Below are positions 1 to 8,750 of a DNA stretch of 50,745 bases, piece by piece. This DNA comes from Acidobacteriota bacterium. Its GTDB lineage: Bacteria; Acidobacteriota; Terriglobia; Terriglobales; Acidobacteriaceae. Position 1 is the first letter of the stretch; every line of letters starts with the position of its first letter. The translations under genes and the position numbers were made by a program. Below the pieces are notes generated by a model, which did not search any database, was not told the origin of the DNA, and saw nothing but the letters and a program-made list of their open reading frames with translations. The DNA is taken from assembly GCA_021792795.1 (NCBI GenBank), contig JAJYUB010000026.1:1-50745 (forward strand), in the 5' to 3' direction.

Positions 1-52
1 GGGGAAACAGCAGCGTCTGGTTGACCGTGTCAGCAATGAAGTTCTGGCCCAT
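1..52 (-). CDS. Partial transposase N-terminus (IS1182-like)
   Basis: Only the first 17 codons lie in the window; the gene runs off the left edge. Reading leftward from the ATG at 52, the peptide begins MGQNFIADTVNQTLLFP. This resembles the start of IS1182-type transposases, which open with a short MGxxFI/L segment before an LLPPSLxxWLP motif that would lie outside the window. The assignment rests on this short stretch only, so it is tentative. A transposase here would fit the transposase fragment at the other edge and the IS debris at 3344-4042. Confidence 0.45.
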   Translation of the reverse strand, partial: MGQNFIADTVNQTLLFP

Positions 53-200
53 GCTTCGAACTTAAAACAGAACCTGCTGCCCACGCTATACCCTCCGTCG
101 CAAATCTATGCCCGACACACACCTAGACATGCAAACGGGGATGCAACCCTATTCCGGAGCGACGACCCTGCCGTTCGGTGCCCCGGGCGCACCGTTCTGA

Positions 201-216
201 TGTGACCGGGGCCACA
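201..216. promoter_or_regulatory. CRP/FNR-family-like operator upstream of fumarase
   Basis: The sequence TGTGA-N6-CCACA is one base away from the CRP-type dyad TGTGA-N6-TCACA. It lies 83 bases upstream of the fumarase start. A perfect TGTGA-N6-TCACA copy lies upstream of the 2-oxoacid:ferredoxin oxidoreductase genes at 16197. Binding by a CRP/FNR-family regulator is an inference. Confidence 0.35.
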
Positions 217-298
217 TGGGCGGTCAGTCTCGACGGGCTAAAATAGTAGGTTCGTCGAACTTATGTTCGTCCATCCCCCGAGGAAAAGACTCAACATC

Positions 299-1813
299 AT
301 GGCCACGATTCGCCAACAGGATTTTATCCAGAGCGTCGCCGACGCGTTGCAGCACATCTCCTATTACCACCCGATCGATTACATTACGAACCTGGCGCGC
401 GCGTATGAGCTGGAACAGTCGCCCGCCGCCAAGGATGCCATCGCGCAGATCCTCATCAACTCCCGCATGTGCGCGGAGGGCCATCGCCCGATTTGCCAGG
501 ACACCGGGATCGTGACTGCGTTTGTGAAGGTGGGCATGGATGCGCGGTGGGATTCGACCGACATGACCGTGGAGGAGATGGTGAATGAGGGCGTGCGGCG
601 CGCGTATCTGAATCCGGACAACGTGCTGCGGGCCTCCGTGCTGGCCGACCCGGCGGGCGCGCGCAAGAACACGAAAGACAATACACCGGCGGTGGTGAGC
701 CTTTCGATGGTGCATGGCGGGAATGTCGATGTGACGGTGGCGGCGAAGGGCGGCGGGTCGGAGGCGAAGTCGAAATTCGTGATGCTGAACCCGTCGGACT
801 CGATTGTGGAGTGGGTTCTGAAGACGGTGCCGACGATGGGAGCGGGATGGTGTCCGCCGGGGATGTTGGGAATCGGCATTGGTGGTACAGCAGAGAAAGC
901 GATGCTGCTGGCGAAGGAAGCGCTGATGGAGCCGATCGATATGCAGGACCTGATGGCGCGCGGACCAAAGAACCGGCTGGAAGAGTTGCGGCTGGAGATC
1001 TACGACAAGGTGAACCGGCTGGGCATCGGCGCGCAGGGGCTGGGCGGACTGACTACGGTGCTGGACGTGAAGATTCTCGATTATCCGACCCATGCCGCGA
1101 ACTTGCCGGTGGCGATGATTCCAAACTGCGCGGCGACGCGCCATGCGCATTTTGTATTGGATGGCAGCGGAGTTGCGACGCTGGAACCGCCATCGCTGGA
1201 ACACTGGCCGAAGCTGACGCAGGATGTGTCGAAGGCGCGGCGGGTGAGTCTGGACACAGTGACGCGGACTGAGGTGGCGACCTGGAAGCCGGGCGAAGTA
1301 CTGTTGCTGACCGGCAAGCTGCTGACCGGGCGCGATGCCGCGCACAAGCGCATGACGGACATGCTGAATCGCGGCGAGAAGCTGCCGGTCGACTTTACGG
1401 GCCGCTTCATCTACTACGTTGGGCCGGTCGATCCGGTGCGGGATGAAGTGGTGGGGCCAGCGGGACCGACGACCTCGACACGCATGGACCGGTTTACGCG
1501 GCAGATGCTGGAGCAGACGGGACTGCTGGGCATGGTGGGCAAGGCGGAGCGTGGCCCGGCTGCGATTGAAGCGATTCGCGACTTCAAGGCTGTCTATCTG
1601 ATGGCGGTGGGCGGCGCGGCGTATCTGGTGTCGAAGGCGATTCGCGGCAGCCGGGTGCTGGCGTTTGAAGATTTAGGCATGGAAGCGATTTATGAGTTCG
1701 ACGTGAAGGACATGCCGGTGACAGTTGCAGTGGATAGCCAGGGAACGTCCGTCCACGAGACCGGACCGAAGGAATGGCAAGCCAGGATTGCCGGGATACC
1801 GGTGTTGCAATAG
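299..1813 (+). CDS. Class I (iron-sulfur) fumarate hydratase
   Basis: Catalyses the reversible hydration of fumarate to malate in the citric acid cycle, in the cytoplasm. The 504-residue product has the single-chain class I layout: an N-terminal alpha-type half followed by the beta-type C-terminal half. Cysteines expected to hold the oxygen-sensitive 4Fe-4S cluster sit in RMCAEGHRPICQDTG, in GAGWCPPGMLGIGIGG and in PNCAATRHAHF. The C-terminal half carries KGGGSEAKSKF-type and VGPAGPTTSTRMD motifs typical of the family. The ATG at 299 was chosen over an in-frame ATG at 263 because GAGGAAAAG lies just upstream of 299. A CRP-like dyad lies at 201. It appears monocistronic; the next gene starts 420 bases later. 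Length is normal for the family. Confidence 0.93.
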   Translation: MATIRQQDFIQSVADALQHISYYHPIDYITNLARAYELEQSPAAKDAIAQILINSRMCAEGHRPICQDTGIVTAFVKVGMDARWDSTDMTVEEMVNEGVRRAYLNPDNVLRASVLADPAGARKNTKDNTPAVVSLSMVHGGNVDVTVAAKGGGSEAKSKFVMLNPSDSIVEWVLKTVPTMGAGWCPPGMLGIGIGGTAEKAMLLAKEALMEPIDMQDLMARGPKNRLEELRLEIYDKVNRLGIGAQGLGGLTTVLDVKILDYPTHAANLPVAMIPNCAATRHAHFVLDGSGVATLEPPSLEHWPKLTQDVSKARRVSLDTVTRTEVATWKPGEVLLLTGKLLTGRDAAHKRMTDMLNRGEKLPVDFTGRFIYYVGPVDPVRDEVVGPAGPTTSTRMDRFTRQMLEQTGLLGMVGKAERGPAAIEAIRDFKAVYLMAVGGAAYLVSKAIRGSRVLAFEDLGMEAIYEFDVKDMPVTVAVDSQGTSVHETGPKEWQARIAGIPVLQ

Positions 1814-1833
1814 GAAGCTGCGATGCAAATGGA

Positions 1834-1951
1834 GTCATTCTGAGCGAACGTCCTTGCGCATTGTGGCAGCGACAAGTGAAGAGTCCAGAGAACATTTGCT
1901 TCAGTTATGTGGCGATTACCGTCTGGATTCTTCGCTTCGATCAGAATGACA
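1834..1951. repeat. Imperfect inverted repeat in intergenic region
   Basis: Arms GTCATTCTGAGCGAACG (1834-1850) and its imperfect complement TCGCTTCGATCAGAATGAC (1933-1951) face each other about 80 bases apart downstream of the fumarase. The motif resembles the dispersed 'CATTCTGAGCGAAGCGAAG' palindromes common between genes in Acidobacteriota. A run of nine T at 1958-1966 follows the right arm, so it may also help end fumarase transcription. I see no gene in the rest of 1814-2235. Confidence 0.5.
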
Positions 1952-2235
1952 ACTCGTTTTTTTTTCGACTGCGGAATTGACCCATACATCAAAACCAAGC
2001 TGTGCTATGGGCTTGTCAAAGTGACGTAGCAGAAGAACGGTCGGCTCGCACCCAAGGTCGCTTACAAACGCGCCGAATTGACCATGGAATTGGGAGCGTG
2101 ATGTCATCCCTCACTTGTCGCCGCGCGGACACACGGCGAGCGCGAACTATGCGGCACCCGGCAGTGACTCTTGGCCCTCGATCACCGTCTTGGTGAACTT
2201 CACAGCCATTCCCCGCACTCTGCTTAAATAGAGGG

Positions 2236-3246
2236 ATGAGAGATGCAGGGGGGACGGCTGTCGATGTACTGGTGATTGGGGCGGGACCGACGGGGCTGGC
2301 GTGCGCCATCGATGCGCAGAACGCGGGCTTCCGCACGTTACTGGTCGATAAGGGCTGTCTGTGCAACTCGCTGTTTCATTACCCTTCCGGCATGACGTTT
2401 TTCACCACGCCGGAGTTGCTGGAGATTGGCAACATTCCCTTCAGCAGCCCAAACCAGAAGCCGAATCGGCAGGAGGCGCTGGAATATTACCGCAAGGTGG
2501 CGCAGCATTTTCATCTGAAGCTGCACCAGTATCAGCAGGTAGATCGCGTCGAGGGAAAGGCCGGAGACTTCACGCTCCACTGCACTGACGCGGCTGCGCG
2601 ACCGCATGTCTATCGGGCGCAGGCACTGATCCTCGCCACGGGATATTACGACCGCGCCAACTACCTCGGCGTCCCGGGCGAGGACCTGCCCAAGGTCTTC
2701 CACTATTACCAAGACCCGCATCCCTACTTCGATCAGGATGTGCTGGTGATCGGCGGGAAGAATTCCGCTGCCATAGCCGCGCTGGATCTGTGGCGGCACG
2801 GAGCGCGGGTCACGCTGGCGCATCGCGGACCGGCCATGCACAAGCATGTGAAGTACTGGATCCTGCCGGACATCGAAAACCGCATCGCGCACGATGAGAT
2901 CCATGGCCACTTCAACACCACGGTCGAGGAAATCTCGCTGGATTCCGTGCGCCTTCACACTCCGGAGGGGCCGGTCACGCTGAAGAACGATTTTGTGTTC
3001 GCCATGACGGGCTATCACCCGGACTTCAACTTTCTGGAAGCGCTGGGCATTCGGCTGAACGGCGCCGACCGCACCCCGGCCTTCGACCCGAAGACATTGG
3101 AAAGCAATGTCCCCGGAATTTATCTGGCGGGGGTTGTGGTCGCGGGAAAACGCACCAACGAAATTTTCATTGAAAATGGACGCTTTCACGGCGCTCAGAT
3201 CGCTGCGGGACTGCGCCAGAAACTTCGGTCAATCCATCCGGTCTAG
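2236..3246 (+). CDS. YpdA-family FAD/NAD(P)H oxidoreductase (putative bacillithiol disulfide reductase)
   Basis: A 336-residue flavoprotein of the YpdA family, whose characterised members reduce oxidised bacillithiol using NADPH. The FAD-binding Rossmann motif is at residues 12-20 (VIGAGPTGLAC), followed by CLCNSLFHYPSGMTFFTTPE, a stretch highly typical of YpdA. The NAD(P)H-binding motif VIGGKNSAAIAALDLWRHGA is near residue 172, and ATGYYD and the C-terminal GIYLAGVV...NGRFHG segment complete the fold. Some Acidobacteriota make bacillithiol, so the role is plausible, but no bsh biosynthesis gene is in the window. The start has only a weak ribosome site (AGAGGG immediately upstream). It stands alone between the fumarase and a patch of broken insertion sequences. 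Confidence 0.88.
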   Translation: MRDAGGTAVDVLVIGAGPTGLACAIDAQNAGFRTLLVDKGCLCNSLFHYPSGMTFFTTPELLEIGNIPFSSPNQKPNRQEALEYYRKVAQHFHLKLHQYQQVDRVEGKAGDFTLHCTDAAARPHVYRAQALILATGYYDRANYLGVPGEDLPKVFHYYQDPHPYFDQDVLVIGGKNSAAIAALDLWRHGARVTLAHRGPAMHKHVKYWILPDIENRIAHDEIHGHFNTTVEEISLDSVRLHTPEGPVTLKNDFVFAMTGYHPDFNFLEALGIRLNGADRTPAFDPKTLESNVPGIYLAGVVVAGKRTNEIFIENGRFHGAQIAAGLRQKLRSIHPV

Positions 3247-3343
3247 GCATCATGGAGTGACCGCTCCAATGCGCTGGCTGCGGGTTAGGCCGTGAATTGG
3301 AAACGAATCACGGCGCAGAGCCACAAGCGGAGAGGGACCGGTC

Positions 3344-3640
3344 ATGAAGGAAAAGGCACGATTTTTGGGATTGGATGTCCATGCCGAGACGATTGCCGTC
3401 GCGGTTGCCGAGTCGAATGGGGAAGTGCGCAGCCTGGGAACGATCGCCAACCGTGCGGAGCCGATCCCAAGCTGGTGAAGAAGCTGGGCGCGGTGGAGCA
3501 ACCGCGTGCCTGCTACAGGCCGGACCGACGGGCTACGTTCTCTACTGGCAGTTGGCCGAGCTGGGAGTCGAGTGCGCGGTGATCGCGCCGACGCTGGCGC
3601 CGAGGAAGGCGGGCGACCGGGTGAAGACGGGCCGACGGGC
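3344..3640 (+). pseudogene. Frameshifted IS110-family transposase N-terminal fragment
   Basis: From the ATG at 3344 the peptide reads KARFLGLDVHAETIAVAVAE, the first acidic block of the IS110-type DEDD domain. It stops at about 3475. Homology continues in a second frame (PKLVKKLGAVEQPRACY) and then in a third (AGPTGYVLYWQLAELGVECA, IAPTLAPRKAGDRVKTGRR) to about 3635. At least two frameshifts therefore disable it. The 3' two thirds of the gene are absent; the sequence instead joins an IS630 C-terminal piece at about 3646. Confidence 0.8.
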
Positions 3641-3645
3641 TGCTG

Positions 3646-3888
3646 GCGCACGCCAGCGCCTCCAGCAGTGCGGGGGCCGAACGGCTCTACCTGCCGCCCT
3701 ATTGGCCCGACCTGAGCCCCATCGAAAAAGCCTGGGCCAAGCTCAATCTTCTGCTCCGTGCCGCCAAAGCCTCCACCGTCCCGGCCCTCGACCAAGCCAT
3801 CGCCGATCTGCTGTCCCAGATCGCCACCGGAAACGCCGGCGCATGGTTCAGACTCCGCGTCGGCCCTATACAAAAATAGGAGAAATGC
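3646..3888 (+). pseudogene. IS630-family transposase C-terminal remnant, copy 1
   Basis: Encodes the end of an IS630/DDE transposase: AGAERLYLPPYWPDLSPIEK followed by AWAKLNLLLRAAKAS and a stop at 3877-3879. The LPPYxPDLSPIE block carries the last acidic residue of the DDE triad. Everything upstream of this block is missing, replaced by an IS110 fragment. A close copy lies inverted at 12495-12743, and both copies begin homology at the same GGCGC(A/G)CGCCAGCGCCTCC breakpoint and end at ATAGGAGAAATGC. Confidence 0.85.
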
Positions 3889-3949
3889 TCTCGATACGGG
3901 CGATCTCTGGATATCCAACATTCTGCCGCGGCATCCAGGAGAGTCGCAC

Positions 3950-4042
3950 GGCCAACTTCCTGGCCGCCACTGCGCCGGTCTCCGCATCGAAAACCGCCGC
4001 CTGTTGCCAACTGGGATGAGAATCGCATCCGGGTAGAATCAT
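3950..4042 (-). pseudogene. Possible second IS110-like transposase N-terminal scrap
   Basis: Reading leftward from the ATG at 4042 the frame gives MILPGCDSHPSWQQAAVFDA followed by ETGAVAARKL. This resembles the first strand region (GxDxHPxxQQVAVFDxxTGE) of a different group of IS110-family transposases. Similarity fades after about 30 codons, so this is a scrap at best. The remaining sequence up to 4205 shows nothing recognisable. Confidence 0.4.
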
Positions 4043-4205
4043 CTTGGGCGCCTTCCTCGCGCTCGGCTTCGGTCTCCAAACTAACCAAAGTCTACGCGCT
4101 CGGCTGGAGCCTTCGTCCTTATCCAATCAATCCTTGCCGCTTTGTTTGCGGCCAGAGTGGGAGGAAATGGGTCCATTCCAAGGCCGAACCAATAATACAA
4201 CTCGT

Positions 4206-6269
4206 TCAAGAATCTGCGGTGACAGGCTCCAGGAATGGCGCCGTCAGCGACGTCGTGGATTCCTCGCCTGCCGCTAGTCGCGTCAGGGTCAGCACGGTGA
4301 TGTCGTCTTCCTGCCCAAAGGCAACCGCTGCCTGAGTGGCCTGCTGTGCGGTTGGCCGCGACGCAAATAACGCATGCAGCCGCTCAAATCCATAGATCTC
4401 TCCTGTTGCGCTTCTTGCCTCGACCAGTCCGTCCGTATAGAGGCTGAGCTGGTCGCCTGGATGCAGCCGTATCCGCACCTCGCCGTATTCCGCCGCGGAA
4501 ACCAGCCCCAGGGGCAGCGATCCCTCAATCTCAAGCTCTCGCTGGTTGAGAAATGGCGGCAGATGTCCCGCGTTTGCCAGGATGACCGCGCCATTGGGCA
4601 GAAGGCGCATAACGATCGCTGTGACAAAGCCGCCCTGGAGCCGTCCGCACAAACAACGGTTCAAGCTTTCCAGCATTTGAAGCGGACTGGACTTCTCGCC
4701 CGACAAGGAACGCAGGATCCCCACGATCAGCGACACGCTCATCGCGGCCTTCAATCCCTTGCCGCTCACATCCCCGAGCGCGACAATCGTCGATCCTTCT
4801 TCTTCACGGATAATTTGGAAGAAGTCTCCGCCCACCTCCTGTGCGGGTTGGTACGCACTCGACATGGCGAACCCTTCCAGCGACGGCAGCGTTTCTGGAA
4901 TCAGCACCCGCTGGATCTCTCGGGCGCTTTGCATCTCCTGCTCCAGCGCGCTCTGGCGCGCCTGTTGTTCCATGCTGTACCGGTAGACGGCATACAGAAT
5001 CGAAAGGAACAATCCAATTCCGGCCAGGTCCGCGGCGGTGAAGTGCACGCCAAAAATCATAAACAGCGGAGTCGTGACCTTGTAGTACAGGGTCCAGTGC
5101 GTGAATCGCTGTCCCGCGGAGCTGGCATCGGCGATGGTATTGATCATTTGCGAGACGAAGGCGCTAATCGCCAGCCACCAGCGCGACGGCCCCAACCGCT
5201 GCCGGATGCCGATCCCGATGATGACGAATGGAAATATCTCAACCACCAGAATCACTGTGGTCAGGACGGCGTCCAGGCCCAGCATTCCAGCGCCGGCGCT
5301 CCCCCAGAAAAACGCCAACGCGCCATCTAGAACCCCTGCGGCTACTGTGACGATCGCCAATGCACGCGTCCACCGGACGAGCGTCTGATTTTCGTCCAAC
5401 CGCAGCAAATAGAGCAGCAGGAACCACAGAGAAACGTGGTTCAGCGCATAAATCGGCTGGTTGAACCCTCTGCCCAGCCCATAGTAAATCGGGATCAGCA
5501 GCACACCCTGGATCACAAACAGAAACACCGGCGTCGCCGTAAAGATGGCAAGCCACAAAAAGAGCTTGACTTTGCGGTTCCGGCTCCACAGCAGCAGGCT
5601 CAGCAGGGTAACGAATCCATATAGAATCACAAGCGTGTAATCGTATAAGTTCTGGCGCATCGTCTCGGCGTTCGTCGCCGCCAACTGTGCCGCAATCGTA
5701 TCGGCATCCCCCAGAAGCGGCGGTCCATACAGGCCGCCCAGAGAGTCTGGGTCGACGAATAGCAGTGGCGACTTCCAGACCCGCACCGCAATCGTTCCCG
5801 ACTCAGGGGAGGACACGTCGAAGCTGCGAATTAACGAGGAGTAGTACCAGCGCGGTCGCGGCGGCAGCTTGCCGGAGCGCCCGATCAGTTTTCCATTCCA
5901 ATAAACTTCATACGCGTCGTCGACCAGCGGCATCAGCAGGGCATACTTCGACTGGCTACCGCCAACGGTATGGATCTGCACATGGCGACGGTACCAGGCG
6001 TAGCCGGTGTAACCGGGATGGCTTTGGCTGCCCCACGAGCCGGTGACCTGGATCGGTTCCCACCCGGAGTCATCGAACGATGGCGACGCCCATCTGGGAT
6101 TGTCGCCCGCGTGAAACTGCCATGGACCATCCAAAGGGACTGCACCCTGCCCCAACCCTTCCACGGCGAAGACCGGCGAAGTCGCTGGCGCCTTTGCCGA
6201 TTGTTGTTGAGCGAATACGGCCCCAGCAAGAAGAAAAGCCAACACCGCCGCCTTCGCGCCACGAAACAT
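4206..6269 (-). CDS. Membrane sensor with 7TM region and SpoIIE/PP2C phosphatase domain
   Basis: A 687-residue membrane-bound serine phosphatase, likely sensing a ligand outside the cell and dephosphorylating an anti-sigma antagonist inside. A signal peptide covers about residues 1-20. A jelly-roll, sugar-binding-like domain follows (about 45-180; GPWQFHAGDNPRWASPSFDD). About seven transmembrane segments lie between about 205 and 430, then a short coiled stretch (EQQARQSALEQEMQSAREIQ). The SpoIIE-type PP2C domain covers about 455-670, with metal-binding acidic motifs EVGGDFFQI, LGDVSGKG and EDDITVLTL. The layout resembles 7TMR-DISM sensors. It is divergent from the second phosphatase gene at 6559, with 289 bases between them. 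The obvious cytoplasmic partners are the kinase and STAS proteins at 7779-8606. Confidence 0.88.
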   Translation of the reverse strand: MFRGAKAAVLAFLLAGAVFAQQQSAKAPATSPVFAVEGLGQGAVPLDGPWQFHAGDNPRWASPSFDDSGWEPIQVTGSWGSQSHPGYTGYAWYRRHVQIHTVGGSQSKYALLMPLVDDAYEVYWNGKLIGRSGKLPPRPRWYYSSLIRSFDVSSPESGTIAVRVWKSPLLFVDPDSLGGLYGPPLLGDADTIAAQLAATNAETMRQNLYDYTLVILYGFVTLLSLLLWSRNRKVKLFLWLAIFTATPVFLFVIQGVLLIPIYYGLGRGFNQPIYALNHVSLWFLLLYLLRLDENQTLVRWTRALAIVTVAAGVLDGALAFFWGSAGAGMLGLDAVLTTVILVVEIFPFVIIGIGIRQRLGPSRWWLAISAFVSQMINTIADASSAGQRFTHWTLYYKVTTPLFMIFGVHFTAADLAGIGLFLSILYAVYRYSMEQQARQSALEQEMQSAREIQRVLIPETLPSLEGFAMSSAYQPAQEVGGDFFQIIREEEGSTIVALGDVSGKGLKAAMSVSLIVGILRSLSGEKSSPLQMLESLNRCLCGRLQGGFVTAIVMRLLPNGAVILANAGHLPPFLNQRELEIEGSLPLGLVSAAEYGEVRIRLHPGDQLSLYTDGLVEARSATGEIYGFERLHALFASRPTAQQATQAAVAFGQEDDITVLTLTRLAAGEESTTSLTAPFLEPVTADS

Positions 6270-6558
6270 GCCACGAGAATATCACTCCACTCCCGCCAAT
6301 CTTTGGAAAGTATCGGAACCGGTCCGCAGCCCCGTGCCGCATCCTAGCCGCAGTCGCCGCTCAAGTTGAAGACGGTTTCCAGCCGTCCGGCCGAGTCTCG
6401 CGCTTCTTTGCAGTCGCCCCTCTGCCGAATTCACTTAGCTGCAACCTTGTCCTTCATGTATCTTGCTGTTCATGGAGTCATGCACCATCCTGGGAACACG
6501 GACGCCCAGGACTCTGTCGATTCATGCCCGCCGAAGCGGCGCAACAGAAGGAGCTGGG

Positions 6559-7704
6559 ATGGAACTCGAAAGCACCCTCCACCTGCAGCAGCAAATTGCC
6601 CGTCTGCAGGCGTTGCTGGAGGCCAGCCATAAAATTCACAGCACCATCGAGCTCGACAGCGTGCTGCGAGCCGTGCTGGAGTTGAGCGTCCGCGAACTTG
6701 AAATGGCTGGCGCGTTCTTCACCGCATTTCCGTTTTCCTATGGGGAGATCCAGCCCCGATTTTTGCTGCATCCGCCGACATCCGACCCCAAGCGGGGCTG
6801 CTTTCGTTTCCCCTTGCTCGATCGCAGCGGGGCCCTGCTGACTGAGATGATCGTCCTGACCCGCGACTGCGCGCCGCTGTCTTTATATGAACAGGACTTT
6901 CTGGAAAATCTGGCCACGCAGGCCGCTGTCGCCATTGAGAATGCACGCTATCACGAACGCACGCTCGACCTGGAAAGAGTGCAGCAGGACCTTGCCTCGG
7001 CGCGCGAAATCCAACGCAGCTTGTTGCCGCAATCCATGCCTGCCATCCCGGGATACAGCATTGCCGCGCGCTCCCAGACCTGCTATGAAGTGGGCGGGGA
7101 CTATCTGGACATCCTGCCCTTGCCCGGTGGCAGTTGGATGATGGTGGTCGCCGATGTTGCCGGCAAGGGATTGGCCTCCGCCCTGGTCGGGACCTCGTTC
7201 CGGTCGGCATTTCGCGCCATGGCTGCATCTGGCCTTCCGCTGGACGAGATGGCCGCGAGACTCAACCATGTCCAGGATGCGGATGGCGTGGAGACCCGCC
7301 GCCGATACGTGACCGCCATCTTTGCCCAGCTCAATCCGGCGGAACATACCCTGGAGGTGGTCAACGCGGGGCACAATCCAGGCTTTTTGGTGCATGGCAA
7401 GGCGGTCCAGGAGATCGGCGCCAGCGGGACCCCCGTCGGCATGTTGGCAGGCATGACCTACACCTCGGTGAGGTATCATTTAGAGCAAAACAGCCGATTC
7501 TTGTTGTATACGGATGGATTGACAGAGGTATTTCGCGGGGAAGAGGAGTTTGGGCCCGAACGCCTGGTCGAGGAGGTCCGTAGCTGGCGTGGTACACAGG
7601 CAGAACAATTGCTCAACAACGTCTGGTCCGCAGTAGAATCCTTCGATGGGGAAGTGGAACTGACGGATGATCGTACGGCCCTGGCATTGCTTCGAGTGCA
7701 GTAG
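6559..7704 (+). CDS. Cytoplasmic GAF-SpoIIE/PP2C serine phosphatase
   Basis: A 381-residue RsbU/RsbP-type phosphatase. An N-terminal coiled segment (residues 1-25) leads into a GAF-like sensor domain (about 20-150, ending FLENLATQAAVAIENARYHE). A linker helix (LERVQQDLASAREIQRSLLP) joins it to the PP2C domain at about 165-380. Metal-binding motifs are EVGGDYLDIL, VADVAGKGLAS and TDDRTALAL. It lacks transmembrane segments, so the input is probably intracellular. The ATG at 6559 is preceded by AGAAGGAG at a good distance; an in-frame ATG at 6463 has no such site. The stop is 75 bases before the kinase gene, suggesting an operon of phosphatase, kinase and antagonist. Confidence 0.9.
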   Translation: MELESTLHLQQQIARLQALLEASHKIHSTIELDSVLRAVLELSVRELEMAGAFFTAFPFSYGEIQPRFLLHPPTSDPKRGCFRFPLLDRSGALLTEMIVLTRDCAPLSLYEQDFLENLATQAAVAIENARYHERTLDLERVQQDLASAREIQRSLLPQSMPAIPGYSIAARSQTCYEVGGDYLDILPLPGGSWMMVVADVAGKGLASALVGTSFRSAFRAMAASGLPLDEMAARLNHVQDADGVETRRRYVTAIFAQLNPAEHTLEVVNAGHNPGFLVHGKAVQEIGASGTPVGMLAGMTYTSVRYHLEQNSRFLLYTDGLTEVFRGEEEFGPERLVEEVRSWRGTQAEQLLNNVWSAVESFDGEVELTDDRTALALLRVQ

Positions 7705-7778
7705 CTCCAGATATGTTTGTTTGAAGGCTTTGAAGCGTGCAGGCAAGTTGGAAGGATTGCTTCTGGAGGTTGAAGAAT

Positions 7779-8222
7779 ATGGTGCAGGAAATAGCATCCG
7801 CTGTTGAGTTGAGGCTTCCTTCCAAATTAGGATTTGAGAAGGTTGCGATGCAGACCGCTGCGGGCGTCGCCCGGTTAATGGGGTTTCCCGACGACCGGAT
7901 TGAAGACCTGAAGACGGCTGTCGCCGAGGCCTGCATCAACGCCATCGAACACGGCAACCGCTTCGATGAACGGTTGAGCATCGGAATCGTCCTATCGATG
8001 GAAGACGGCAAATTGGAAGTGAAAATCCTGGACTCCGGTTCGGGACTCCACAAGAAAATGAATCCACCGGACATCGACCGCAAAATGCACGGCGAAGAAC
8101 AGGCGCGCGGCATGGGCATGTTCCTGATGCAGGCCCTGGTGGATGAGGCCGAATGGACCCAGACTCCGCACGGCGGAAATTGCGTTCGCTTGATGATTCG
8201 TCTAGACAAGGAAGAGGAGTGA
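7779..8222 (+). CDS. RsbW-like anti-sigma factor serine/threonine kinase
   Basis: A 147-residue single-domain HATPase_c_2 protein. ATP-binding motifs are intact: N box EACINAIEHGN (about residues 49-59), G1 box DSGSG (about 86-90) and G2 box ARGMGMFLM (about 109-117). In partner-switching systems such kinases bind and hold a sigma factor and phosphorylate a STAS antagonist. The ATG at 7779 follows GGAGG at 7765-7769; an in-frame ATG at 7737 has no site. It lies between the soluble phosphatase and the STAS gene, which starts 9 bases after its stop. No sigma factor gene is nearby, so the final target is unknown. Confidence 0.9.
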   Translation: MVQEIASAVELRLPSKLGFEKVAMQTAAGVARLMGFPDDRIEDLKTAVAEACINAIEHGNRFDERLSIGIVLSMEDGKLEVKILDSGSGLHKKMNPPDIDRKMHGEEQARGMGMFLMQALVDEAEWTQTPHGGNCVRLMIRLDKEEE

Positions 8223-8231
8223 GTTAGCGAT

Positions 8232-8606
8232 ATGGCCATGCAACCGCAACTGAACACCCGCGCCCATGTGGATCAAGTCAAAGCGCCCGATGGCAGCCCT
8301 GTTGCCGTGCTTCGCTTTACCGGCGATATCACCAGCACCTCTCGCGATGTCGTCTTCGGCGCGTATCGCGAAGTGCCTGCGGCCGCCCGCAAGGTCGTCT
8401 TCGATTTCTCGAAGATGGAATATATGAACTCCAGCGGCATTGCGCTTATTATTGAACTGCTGATGGCGGCCAGCAAGGCCGATCGCTCGGTGCAGAGCTT
8501 TGGCCTTTCGCCGCATTTCCAGAAGGTCTTCATCATGGTAGGCCTGAATAAATATACACACCTGCATCCGGATGAGACGACCGCCTGCTCTGCTTTCGAC
8601 GACTGA
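8232..8606 (+). CDS. STAS-domain anti-sigma factor antagonist
   Basis: A 124-residue SpoIIAA/RsbV-like protein made of one STAS domain. The phosphorylatable serine lies in YMNSSGIALIIELL (about residues 66-79), at the usual strand-helix junction. The family more often has Asp before the Ser pair; here it is Asn. It should be phosphorylated by the kinase encoded just upstream and dephosphorylated by one or both phosphatases at 4206-7704. A second in-frame ATG two codons later (8238) is also possible. The gene begins 9 bases after the kinase stop, consistent with translational coupling. Confidence 0.88.
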   Translation: MAMQPQLNTRAHVDQVKAPDGSPVAVLRFTGDITSTSRDVVFGAYREVPAAARKVVFDFSKMEYMNSSGIALIIELLMAASKADRSVQSFGLSPHFQKVFIMVGLNKYTHLHPDETTACSAFDD

Positions 8607-8750
8607 TTTCTTCCGGCTTCGCGCAACATAAATTGCGTTTAAGATCGTGGTGAGACGTATTCGCGCGCCGGCGGATGTGCATGCGGGTGCGGATCGAGCT
8701 TGCGCCGGAAAAGCGTCCCCGCGCATGACTCGCGCATCTCAATGCGAAAC

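Noticed and set aside
224-1345. Open frame of 373 codons antisense to the fumarase
   Set aside because: Arg/His-rich peptide with no family features; lies wholly opposite a well-supported enzyme gene in high-GC DNA.
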